This document shows positions 43,610 through 52,000 of a stretch of 64,000 nt of DNA, piece after piece; the first letter of the stretch is position 1; every line of letters starts with the position of its first letter. Location of the stretch: assembly GCF_021440195.1 (NCBI RefSeq), contig NZ_JAJTSZ010000012.1, positions 1 through 64,000 on the forward strand, in the 5' to 3' direction. The notes under the pieces were generated by a model, which worked only from the letters and a program-made list of their open reading frames with translations, did not search any database and was not told where the DNA came from. The DNA is from Dyadobacter sp. CY356 (GTDB lineage: Bacteria; Bacteroidota; Bacteroidia; Cytophagales; Spirosomataceae). The position numbers and the translations under genes were made by a program.

Positions 43610-45154
43610 TTAAAAAGAATACCTCACACCCCAGGCAACACCATATAAAGATGGATGTGATTCCAGTGATTCGCTGGTTTTGAATCCTGAAAGCAGCGAC
43701 CGCTGATAAGATCCTGAAAGTGTTGCTTTTAATTTTGCCGACAGTTTATAGTTAAAACGAAGACCTGTTGTTGCTGAATAATTCAAATTCCGGTATACAT
43801 CGTCTTTCGGTGTTGAGGTGATTATTGATCCCGAAGCCGACTCAAATTCATTGTTGATAAAGAAATTGGTTATTACCCCACCCACAACAGAATAGCTTAA
43901 TTTCTTATCAGGATTTAATGTAAAACCAGCCTGAACCGGAACCTGAACAAAACGGTAATTATTAATGACTTCTTTATTTAAATCAATATAAAGTGTATTG
44001 GAGGCAGAATAGGCAGCACCACCACCCGTAGTAGGGCTGTTAGGAGAAGCATTAGATCCCGATGCCGTTTTATCTGCTAATGCACTTTGCAAAACATTTT
44101 CCGACTGGCTGTTCACTGCATTCAATAAATAACCCCCACCTTCATAGGTCGAATTTCCCTGCAAATAATTCAGACCCGTTTCAACCGACCAGTGTTTGGA
44201 AATACGTTTCGCTCCTTGCGTCTGAAGCGCGTAGGAGGCGCCTGAACGGCTGCTTCCGGATAATGATTGTCTGGATGCATTCGCAGAGGCATAAGCAGAC
44301 GGTGCATTTACAACATTGATATTTGGGTTAAAACTCGCAGGCATCACATTTACATCAGCCCAATATTCCTGTTTCTTTTTTTCCTTTTTTGGGCTCTTGT
44401 TACTTGCTATCGCATCAGGCTTAAAAAATACATAACGTTTCTGCACATAAACATCCAGATCTTTGTAGCCGATCGGTGTTAATGCCTCGGCCAGAATTTG
44501 GCTTGCAGCATCCGGATTTGACATTACAAACGGTTTTTCAGGATTATTATTCAAATCAGCAATTTCATCTGTTTTCTTTAAATCGCTGGCTAACAATGAT
44601 TTTCTTTCTTTATTAAATCCGGACGAAGCAGCAATATTGTTCTCAGCAGAAGGCTGAACGTCATTTCTACTTTCCGAAAAAGCCGGTTTTTGCACCGCTA
44701 ACTTTTCACCCGCACTTATAAAATCATTGTCTTTTTCTGACAGTTCTTTTCTTCTCTCAACATTTGAAACTGCATTTTCAGAATTTAAAATCTGCGTTTT
44801 TCCGATTTGCTTTTCAGTTTGAATAACACCTTTCTCTTCTTCAATAATCGCTTTCTGACTATCAATTAATTGTTTATCAGTAGCTGCGATCTGCGAATTT
44901 GCTTTGTTGTTGTTCACATCATAAGAACCATCCCACAAAGCAATACCAACCATAAGCAAGGCTGCAACCGAAGCTGCGGCATACCAGTAGCGCGGTGTTT
45001 TCCACCAAAGCGGAATCACCTTTTCCTTTTCTTCCTCATCAAGGCGAGCCTCTATACCTTTCCAGGCAGACAGAGGGGGCGTTTCAGTAGAGTCCTGAAA
45101 TGCCTTTTTCCATTGCTCTTCAAAGCTATTTTGTTTGGACGGATCCATCATCAA
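43610..45154 (-). CDS. Anti-sigma-like protein fused to an outer-membrane beta-barrel (dual-membrane type)
   Basis: This 514-residue protein has a short cytoplasmic N-terminus (about 1-52, with EEQWKKAFQDSTETPP and WKGIEARLDEEEKE) and one inner-membrane helix at about 55-73 (YWYAAASVAALLMVGIALW). A long charged periplasmic linker (about 75-290) follows, then a C-terminal beta-barrel (about 300-514) ending WGVRYSF. Its gene overlaps the ECF sigma gene by 29 bp. The layout matches dual membrane-spanning anti-sigma factors reported in Bacteroides thetaiotaomicron. It could pass an outer-membrane signal to a cytoplasmic sigma factor. The exact start among three consecutive Met codons is open. Confidence 0.75.
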   Translation of the reverse strand: MMMDPSKQNSFEEQWKKAFQDSTETPPLSAWKGIEARLDEEEKEKVIPLWWKTPRYWYAAASVAALLMVGIALWDGSYDVNNNKANSQIAATDKQLIDSQKAIIEEEKGVIQTEKQIGKTQILNSENAVSNVERRKELSEKDNDFISAGEKLAVQKPAFSESRNDVQPSAENNIAASSGFNKERKSLLASDLKKTDEIADLNNNPEKPFVMSNPDAASQILAEALTPIGYKDLDVYVQKRYVFFKPDAIASNKSPKKEKKKQEYWADVNVMPASFNPNINVVNAPSAYASANASRQSLSGSSRSGASYALQTQGAKRISKHWSVETGLNYLQGNSTYEGGGYLLNAVNSQSENVLQSALADKTASGSNASPNSPTTGGGAAYSASNTLYIDLNKEVINNYRFVQVPVQAGFTLNPDKKLSYSVVGGVITNFFINNEFESASGSIITSTPKDDVYRNLNYSATTGLRFNYKLSAKLKATLSGSYQRSLLSGFKTSESLESHPSLYGVAWGVRYSF

Positions 45155-45689
45155 ATCTTGTTTCTTTGTTCAACTTTTCCTGAAGAAGCGTTCGGGCACG
45201 CGAATACTGCGATTTCGAGGTTCCTTCGGATATACCTAATTTCTGGGCTATTTCATTATGCTGGTAACCTTCAATGGCGTACAGATTAAAAATTGTCTGA
45301 CAGCCGATAGGCAACTCCTTGATAAATTCCAGCAGCTGCTGCCACTGAAAATCTGCCAAAGTAATATCCTTTCCGGCCAAGCCATTTTCATGCGTATCAA
45401 TGTCGTCGAGCTGCTTAAGATATTTATGCTGCCTCAAATGGTTTAACGCTGTATTGACCGCGATGGAACGCAGCCAGTATTCAAGCGGACTATCATTTCG
45501 AAACGTACTTATATTCTCATAAATTTTTATAAAAGCATCTTGTAAAACATCTTCTGCATCATCTCGGTTTTTGGTATATCGCAAGCATATAGCAAACAAT
45601 TTGCCGCCAAAAACATCATATAGCTGTTTCTGGGCGACACGGTTGCGCTGTTGACAGCCAATCACCAATTCCTGTTCGTTAAAAGTCAT
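45126..45689 (-). CDS. ECF-family RNA polymerase sigma factor
   Basis: This 187-residue sigma-70 of the ECF type has region 2 (about 25-90; LFAICLRYTKNRDDAEDVLQ then DAFIKIYENI) and region 4 (about 125-175; YQHNEIAQKLGISEGTSKSQ then YSRARTLLQEKL). No regions 1 or 3 are present. It is followed by, and overlaps, the anti-sigma/barrel gene. A GTTCCAACC-N15-GTGTC motif about 130 bp upstream matches those before the serpin and LVIVD genes, suggesting autoregulation and a small regulon. Confidence 0.94.
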   Translation of the reverse strand: MTFNEQELVIGCQQRNRVAQKQLYDVFGGKLFAICLRYTKNRDDAEDVLQDAFIKIYENISTFRNDSPLEYWLRSIAVNTALNHLRQHKYLKQLDDIDTHENGLAGKDITLADFQWQQLLEFIKELPIGCQTIFNLYAIEGYQHNEIAQKLGISEGTSKSQYSRARTLLQEKLNKETRFDDGSVQTK

Positions 45690-46032
45690 CCGAAGTTTAA
45701 GGGGGTGCTACTTTCGGTTTGATTTATATATTCTGCCTTATAAATAAGGATTATGTCTTGTTTTAAACCTGCTTCACTATCTTCCTGAATAAATAATTTG
45801 CCAGCCTTTCAATAAGTTGACACCTATATTTGAAAAATGGTTGGAACATAAGTTTAAATAATTAAAACTTTTTTTAACTTACCTGAGTTCAAACACGGGA
45901 TTCATAAAATCGTTGATCTGTTAATATGCGTTAAAGAGTGCCGGGCCAATTATCCCGCAGGAACTATTACATTGCGCATATCCTTTTATAAGAGTAAAGA
46001 TAGATTTTTCACGCACCTAACCTCTTTCGCTC
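45690..46032. other. Gene-free divergent region between sigma operon and muconolactone-isomerase-like gene
   Basis: It holds the ECF-type promoter motif at 45819-45847. The remainder is AT-rich with no coding frame, hairpin or clear housekeeping promoter that I can support. Confidence 0.5.
45819..45847 (-). promoter_or_regulatory. ECF-type promoter for the sigma/anti-sigma operon
   Basis: On the reverse strand: GTTCCAACC, 15 bp, GTGTC (plus-strand GACAC 45819-45823, GGTTGGAAC 45839-45847). It would give a leader of about 125 nt. An AAC-containing -35 and GTC-containing -10 are usual for ECF promoters. Confidence 0.6.
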
Positions 46033-46329
46033 ATGAGTCAATATATGGTTGAAATCCAACTTCCGGCTGTTATGACGGAAGAATACACTGAGAAAATACC
46101 GGCGCAGAGAAAAAAAATCAACGAGTTGATGGAGCAGGGACGGCTGATGTCTTATGCTTTATCAGAAGATCGTCTGAAACTTTGGTGCGTTGTAAGAGCG
46201 GAAACTGAATTTGAAGTAATGTCCCTGGTTTCAGAATTTCCACTGATTGATTATATGGACCCAACCATTTGCAAACTGATGTTTAATAATGTCGTAGCAC
46301 TGAGGCTGCCCATGTTTTCGTTAAATTAA
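46033..46329 (+). CDS. Muconolactone-isomerase-like small protein
   Basis: This 98-residue cytoplasmic protein has the ferredoxin-like pattern of the muconolactone delta-isomerase/YciI group: MSQYMVEIQLP, KKINELMEQGRLMSYALSED, KLWCVVRAETEFEVMSLVSE then FPLIDYMDPTI. Real muconolactone isomerases act in catechol degradation, but no catabolic genes are near, so the activity may differ. It is monocistronic with its own terminator. Confidence 0.7.
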   Translation: MSQYMVEIQLPAVMTEEYTEKIPAQRKKINELMEQGRLMSYALSEDRLKLWCVVRAETEFEVMSLVSEFPLIDYMDPTICKLMFNNVVALRLPMFSLN

Positions 46330-46351
46330 AAATAGTATAATTTAAATTTAT

Positions 46352-46383
46352 AAGAACCTCATTGTCTGCACGATGAGGTTCTT
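46352..46383 (+). terminator. Intrinsic terminator
   Basis: AAGAACCTCAT at 46352-46362 pairs perfectly with 46373-46383 around a 10 nt loop, separating the isomerase-like gene from the RNase gene. Confidence 0.8.
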
Positions 46384-46417
46384 TATGTAAAAAGTCTTTA
46401 TTATATTTTCAAAAATT

Positions 46418-46903
46418 ATGATTTCAAAAATCAGCTACACCCCGTTTTCTTCCTGGCTTAAACAAAGCATTTTTATCTTTGCAACGTTGTTTGCCGTGGC
46501 CTGTTCAGGCAATGGAAATAACACGTCTCAGGAAAATTCTCCGGGCCGGGAGCAAACAGAAGCCAAATCAGGAAAACCGGAAAAACTTACCAGGAAATCT
46601 GACAAATCGCTTTTAAACAAAAAACAAAAAGGCGAGATTCCGCAAAAGGTTTTGAATGTTTTGGCATATGTCCGGGAAACTGGCAGGGCACCGGAAGGAT
46701 ACCAGGGCGGCAGAAAATTCGGGAATTTCGAAAAACATCTGCCACTAAAAGACGATGCTGGAAGTATCATGCAATACCAGGAATGGGATGTTAATCCTAA
46801 GAAAAAAGGGAAAAACAGAGGAGCCGAACGTTTGATCACCAGCAAAAATAAACGCGCCTGGTATACGCGGGATCATTATGATTCTTTTATCGAAATCGAA
46901 TAA
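46418..46903 (+). CDS. Barnase-like secreted ribonuclease (lipoprotein)
   Basis: This 161-residue protein has a lipobox-like LFAVACSG (Cys at about 29), a charged linker, and a C-terminal microbial RNase (N1/barnase) domain from about residue 65. The three catalytic positions of barnase are recognisable: Glu in YQEWDVN, Arg in GAERLI and His in TRDHYDSF. It should cleave RNA after guanine outside the cytoplasm, either surface-bound or as a competition toxin. A barstar gene follows 69 bp downstream. Confidence 0.85.
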   Translation: MISKISYTPFSSWLKQSIFIFATLFAVACSGNGNNTSQENSPGREQTEAKSGKPEKLTRKSDKSLLNKKQKGEIPQKVLNVLAYVRETGRAPEGYQGGRKFGNFEKHLPLKDDAGSIMQYQEWDVNPKKKGKNRGAERLITSKNKRAWYTRDHYDSFIEIE

Positions 46904-46972
46904 GTTTCCCCGGCAGGTTTTTATCTTTGTATAACATTTTACTTTTACATCTGATTTGATCAGTATAACACC

Positions 46973-47413
46973 ATGAAAAACACACATTTTCTTCTTGCAA
47001 AAAAAGATACAGATCTGCGAAAATCGTTTCTGGGTGCGTTTATTGCCAAGGTTGACGGGCAAAAAGCTACTTCTCTAAAAGATTTTCATGAGCAAATTGG
47101 CGAGGCGCTAAACTTCCCTGATTATTCCGGAAAAAATCTGGATGCTCTGGATGAGATGCTGAACGATCTGGAATGGATCACGGAAGAAAAGGTGATTTTA
47201 TATATCACAAATTCCAACGACTGGCTTTCCAAGGAAAAAACAGACGATAAAATTCTTGCCCTTATTGACATTTTTGACGCCACGGCGGAAGACTGGAAAT
47301 GGATGGATGAAGAGGAAGATGTTGCTAAAAAAGAGCTCCGGATTATTTTTGAAGATTCGCCAAGGATAAGAACAATCCTGGAAGAACAGGAAATTCCTTT
47401 TGGTGATTGCTAA
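46973..47413 (+). CDS. Barstar-family RNase inhibitor
   Basis: This 146-residue cytoplasmic protein has the barstar core TSLKDFHEQIGEALNFPDYS then GKNLDALDEMLNDLEWI. That core includes the acidic helix which in barstar blocks the barnase active site. It is longer than Bacillus barstar (90 residues) because of an N-terminal strand and a C-terminal extension (about 105-146). It pairs with the preceding barnase-like gene as its immunity protein. Its stop codon overlaps the end of the convergent pnuC gene by 4 bp. Confidence 0.88.
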   Translation: MKNTHFLLAKKDTDLRKSFLGAFIAKVDGQKATSLKDFHEQIGEALNFPDYSGKNLDALDEMLNDLEWITEEKVILYITNSNDWLSKEKTDDKILALIDIFDATAEDWKWMDEEEDVAKKELRIIFEDSPRIRTILEEQEIPFGDC

Positions 47414-48030
47414 AAATTGGCATTTGTCAGTTTCTTCATATCTTTTTTCCATTGAATATATCCCAGAACAGCCAATGCCAGAAAAACGGCATACAAAATG
47501 GCTGTTAGGTATAGATCTTTGTAAAAATACATGATGGTATAACAGGCGTCAGCCACAATCCAGACAATCCAGTTTTCAAGATATTTTCGCACCATCATCC
47601 ATTGCGCGATCAAACTGGCAATGGTTAAGGCAGAATCAACATAGGTAAAACTGGCATTTGTAAAACGGCCGAGGAGAAATCCCCAAAGCAACGTTCCTGC
47701 TAAAAAAATAATGGCGAAAATTACATAAAGCTTTGATGGTGTATTACTTACAGAAATCCCGTCGTGACTTTTACCGCCATATAACCACATCCACCAGCCA
47801 TAAATACTGGTAAAAAAATAATAGCCCTGCAAACTCATATCGGCATATAACTTCACCTGCCAAAAAACGATCACATAAAGTACGGCATTGATAATCCCGA
47901 AAAACCAGCCCAATACATTTTGGCGGGTATTGAGATACACGCAAATTGCGCCTGTCAGAAAACCCAGGATTTCAAGAACCGTTGTGGCTATGCCCGCGAA
48001 AGTTATGGATTGATTGAGCCAGTCGATCAT
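47410..48030 (-). CDS. pnuC: PnuC-family nicotinamide riboside (or vitamin) transporter
   Basis: This 206-residue membrane protein has seven or so helices and the PnuC core: WFFGIINAVLYVIVFWQ, YADMSLQGYYFFTSIYGWWMW and the late WIVWIVADACYTIMYFYKDL. The family takes up nicotinamide riboside, and some Bacteroidota members carry thiamine. No TPP or NAD riboswitch is visible in the 110 bp upstream, so the substrate is left open. Confidence 0.9.
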   Translation of the reverse strand: MIDWLNQSITFAGIATTVLEILGFLTGAICVYLNTRQNVLGWFFGIINAVLYVIVFWQVKLYADMSLQGYYFFTSIYGWWMWLYGGKSHDGISVSNTPSKLYVIFAIIFLAGTLLWGFLLGRFTNASFTYVDSALTIASLIAQWMMVRKYLENWIVWIVADACYTIMYFYKDLYLTAILYAVFLALAVLGYIQWKKDMKKLTNANF

Positions 48031-48240
48031 GAATGTGAAAAAATTACCATGAATTTGTATCCAAAGAAACCAAAAATTAAGCAGACGGATATTTTTTGTA
48101 TTGACTAATGTGGTTAAAATGAAAATTTCCGAATTCTATTGTCACTCCCTTTGCATTTAAACATAACGATTCTTATATTTATTATACTTTTATCATATCT
48201 CAAAAACTTTGTAAGTCTAACATTTCATCAAACTTTCATT

Positions 48241-48852
48241 ATGAAGTTCAAACACACCTTCCTCATTGCATTGTTCTTCATATTCATTTTTACCGGTTGC
48301 AGCAATCACTTGCGGCCATTGGGATATGTTGCGGTTCAACCTTACGCAAAACCATTTCAGAAAAAAATCATCCAGCCTTTGAACATTGTCTTAATGGAAG
48401 ATGTGAGAGATAGTCTTGTAATGGACGGTGGCGGAATTAAAAAAATGGAAGTCCGTGATTTTAGACTAAGCGTAATTAATGGGTTGAAAAGTACTTTCAA
48501 CAAAAATTTTGAAACTGTTAATTTCCTGGGAATAGCTCCTGAGAAAGGTTTAGTACTGGTTGTCTATCGAATCAGGCCGTTCTGGAAGGTTGGGGGATCG
48601 TCTACTTCGGCTGTTCTTGCAGGAAATGTGGCAGTTCCTGTCACTTCAAATAATTCCTCAGCGGCGTTCCAATTTGAATCTTCATTGTTCCTGAATAATA
48701 AAAAAATACAGGTTGCCGACAGTCAGACTTACAGTGATGAACTGACAGGAAGTGCGAATCCACATAAAATTTTTGAAGATGGTCTGCGAATTACCTGTGA
48801 AACCATTAACAAAATGATATTCACTGACGAGGTTTTGGAGAAAATAAACTGA
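48241..48852 (+). CDS. Lipoprotein of unknown function
   Basis: This 203-residue protein has the signal peptide FKHTFLIALFFIFIFTGCSN (Cys at about 19). The mature domain has alternating strands (PLNIVLMEDVRDSLV, GLVLVVYRIRPFW, AAFQFESSLFLNNKKI) and a C-terminal helix. No family is recognised with confidence. ATG 48241 is chosen since it opens the signal peptide. The upstream in-frame region from 48139 reads as hydrophobic non-signal sequence. Confidence 0.7.
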   Translation: MKFKHTFLIALFFIFIFTGCSNHLRPLGYVAVQPYAKPFQKKIIQPLNIVLMEDVRDSLVMDGGGIKKMEVRDFRLSVINGLKSTFNKNFETVNFLGIAPEKGLVLVVYRIRPFWKVGGSSTSAVLAGNVAVPVTSNNSSAAFQFESSLFLNNKKIQVADSQTYSDELTGSANPHKIFEDGLRITCETINKMIFTDEVLEKIN

Positions 48853-48885
48853 TTTCAAATTAAGACATTTCACAAAAATTTTACG

Positions 48886-48915
48886 TTGTCCCTGACTCAT
48901 TTCACTTTATCTTTG
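48886..48915 (+). promoter_or_regulatory. Promoter of the poly-Cys leader
   Basis: TTG at 48886-48888, a 19 bp spacer, then TATCTTTG at 48908-48915 match the Bacteroidota -33/-7 layout. Transcription would begin at about 48919-48922, that is at the ATG of the leader ORF, giving a leaderless message. Confidence 0.55.
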
Positions 48916-48918
48916 TAA

Positions 48919-48963
48919 ATGAATAATAACAGTAAACAAAACCGAAAAAACTGTTGTTGTTAA
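48919..48963 (+). CDS. Leader peptide MNNNSKQNRKNCCC
   Basis: This is a 14-codon ORF ending in three consecutive TGT (Cys) codons and TAA. It starts at or next to the predicted transcription start and stops 3 bp before an intrinsic terminator. Codons 2-5 (48922-48932) can pair with the Cys codons (48951-48961), 11 bp with two G-U pairs. A ribosome stalled on the Cys codons would cover the 5' arm of the terminator and permit read-through. This is the layout of an amino-acid attenuator. Cysteine as the signal is inference. Confidence 0.6.
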   Translation: MNNNSKQNRKNCCC

Positions 48964-48966
48964 GTT

Positions 48967-49003
48967 AAAGCCGACCGGGAAAATCCCTGGAACGGCTTTT
49001 TGT
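48967..49003 (+). terminator. Attenuator-type terminator between leader ORF and mfd
   Basis: AAAGCCG (48967-48973) pairs with CGGCTTT (48993-48999). The inner CCGGGA/TCCC-GG stem closes on an AAA loop, and five T begin at 48997. It is positioned to act on transcripts that started at the leader promoter, before mfd at 49059. Confidence 0.85.
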
Positions 49004-49058
49004 GTTTGATAAAGTTTATAAAACCGGGGGAAATTCCTCTAACAATTAAGATATACTT

Positions 49059-52000
49059 TTGGAAGTAAAAGATTTATTGACGCTATATGGAGGTGACAGT
49101 TATCTGGATCTGTTCATTTCACAAATTGCTTCGAAGAAACAGGATGCTGCACATATCCAGATCAAAGGATTGGTTGGCAGTGTAGATGCGGTAATTGCAG
49201 CCGCTATTCAGCAAAAAAAGAAAAGTCCGGCTTTATACATTTTGAGCGATCGGGAAGAGGCTGCCTATTTTCAGAATGACTTGCAGAATTTGCTGGGCAA
49301 AACGGAGGTTTTATATTATCCGACATCCTACAAACGTCCATATCATTACGAAGAAGTTGACAATGCCAACGTTTTGATGCGGGGCGAAATCCTGAACAAA
49401 CTGAACGTTGCCAAACCCGGACCTTTTCAGATTGTAACATATCCCGAAGCACTTTTTGAAAAAGTGATCAACAAAAGATCGTTAATTGCCAACACTTTTT
49501 CTGTGAAAGTAGGCGAGAAGCTGGATCCGTCATTTCTGACAGAATTCCTGACCAGTTATGGGTTTGAAATTACCGACTTTGTTTTCGAAGCCGGGCAGTT
49601 TTCTGTGCGTGGAGGTATTCTGGACGTTTTTTCGTTTGCAAGTGAACATCCGTTCCGTATCGAGCTTTTTGGTGACGAAGTGGAAAGTATCCGATCTTTT
49701 GATCCGGATACACAACTTTCGATTGAAACTGCCAAACAAATTAATATCGTCCCGGATATTCAGCAAAAACTGGTTCATGAAACAAGGGAATCCTTCATGG
49801 ATTTCCTGGACGAGGATTCTGTTTTGTGGTTTAAAGATGCTGAGCTGACGCTGGAAGTAATTGAAAGCTGTTTCGAAAAAGCGGAGAAAGCATTGCAGGA
49901 AGTGACGAGCGGCGGTATTCAGATTGTTTCAAATCCTTCTGATTTATTTGAAACAAGACGTGGTTTTTTAAATCAGATCAAGAAATTTAAAACGGTGGAA
50001 TTCGGTCGCAGGTTTTATTTTAAAACTGAAAGCAAACTCCCCTATTCTTCCAAACCGCAACCGTCTTTTAATAAGGATTTTAAACGGTTACTGGACGATC
50101 TTTCTGAAAATCAATCAAAAGGTTTTGTCAATATCATAGTTGCTGAACAACCGAAACAGCTGGATCGTTTGGAAAGGATTTTTGAAGATCTTGATCCGTT
50201 TGTCAAATTTCAGCCTATACCGAACATTTCACTCCGGGAAGGTTTTATTGATGAAAATCTGAAAATCGCCTGTTATACCGATCACCAGATTTTTGCCCGT
50301 TTCCATAAATATCGTTTAAAAGAGAAATTCAGCAAATCAAAAGCGATTACGCTGAAAGAGTTAAAATCTCTGCATGTCGGTGATTTTGTAACACACGTGG
50401 ATTACGGTATCGGCCGATTTGCCGGAATGGAGCGGAAAGATGTGAATGGAAAGGAGCAGGAGGCAATCCGTTTGATTTATCGTGACAATGATCTGCTTTA
50501 TGTGAGTGTGCATAACCTGCACAAAATTGCCAAATACACCGGCAAAGAGGGAACACCGCCTGCGATGAGTAAATTGGGTTCCGGTGAATGGGAAGCGAAA
50601 AAATCAAGAGTTAAAAAACAGCTTAAAGATATTGCCCACGAGCTGATTGCGCTTTATGCAAAACGTCGCCAGGCACCAGGTTTCCAGTTTTCTCCAGATA
50701 ATTATATGCAGGCAGAACTGGAATCTTCATTTATTTATGAAGATACCCCGGACCAGGCAACGGCGATCGCCAGCGTAAAAGATGATATGGAAAAAGGCCA
50801 TCCAATGGATCGTCTGGTTTGTGGTGATGTTGGTTTTGGAAAAACGGAAGTGGCAATCCGCGCTGCTTTCAAAGCGGTTTGTGATAGCAAACAAGTAGCA
50901 GTTCTGGTGCCAACGACGATTTTGGCCATGCAGCATTTCAAAACATTCAGCGAACGTTTGGCTGATTTTCCGGCAAAAGTGGGTTATATCAACCGCTTTA
51001 AATCAACAAAACAGATTAAAGACACACTGAAAGAAGCAGCGGAAGGCAAAATTGATATCCTGATCGGGACACACAGGATTTTGAATAAAGATGTGCATTT
51101 CAAAGATCTGGGTCTTTTGATTGTGGATGAAGAACAGAAATTTGGTGTAAAAGCAAAAGACCGTTTGAAGGAAATGCGCGTGAATGTGGATGTTCTGACA
51201 TTAACAGCAACGCCTATTCCAAGAACGTTGCATTTTTCTTTGATGGGCGCGCGAGATCTTTCCGTTATTGCAACTCCGCCGCCAAATCGCCAGCCGGTTA
51301 CTACTGAAGTTCATTCATTCAGTGAAGAATTTATCCGTGATGCGATCAGTTTTGAAGTACAGCGCGGCGGACAGGTTTTCTTTGTGCATAACCGGGTGAA
51401 TGATATTGAGTCTATCGCTAACATTATTATGCGTCTGGTGCCGGAAGTAAGGATCGGTGTGGCGCATGGACAAATGGATGGCGACAAGCTTGAAAAAGTG
51501 ATGGTTGATTTCATTGAAGGCGAATATGATATTCTGGTTTCAACCAACATTATTGAATCCGGAATTGATATTGCCAATGCCAATACGATCATTATTAACT
51601 CGGCCCATATGTTCGGACTTTCAGATCTGCACCAGATGCGTGGCCGGGTAGGGCGTTCCAACAGAAAAGCTTTTTGTTACCTTTTAACGCCAAACGCGTC
51701 TACCTTAGCCAGTGATTCCAGAAAACGTTTGCAAACTTTGGAAGAATTTTCTGAACTGGGGGACGGGTTTAAAGTCGCAATGCGCGATCTTGATATTCGT
51801 GGGGCCGGAAATTTATTAGGTGCTGAACAAAGCGGTTTTGTGAACGATCTGGGTTATGAATTGTATCATAAAATGCTGGATGAAGCAGTTGCTGAATTGA
51901 AAAATAATGAGTTCAAAGATCTTTTCTCCTCAGCTTTGGGATTGCCGTCAAAATTATTGCCGGATTGTCAGATTGAAACCGATTTTGCAACGTTAATTCC

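Noticed and set aside
44062..44482. Plus-strand open frames inside the anti-sigma/barrel gene
   Set aside because: They are antisense shadows of the 514-residue protein gene and lack recognisable protein features.
48031..48138. Riboswitch before pnuC
   Set aside because: No TPP or other conserved aptamer core could be recognised in this short AT-rich gap.
49054..49061. TACTTTTG as a -7 promoter box for mfd
   Set aside because: It overlaps the TTG start codon and has no -33 partner. Transcription would start inside the gene.
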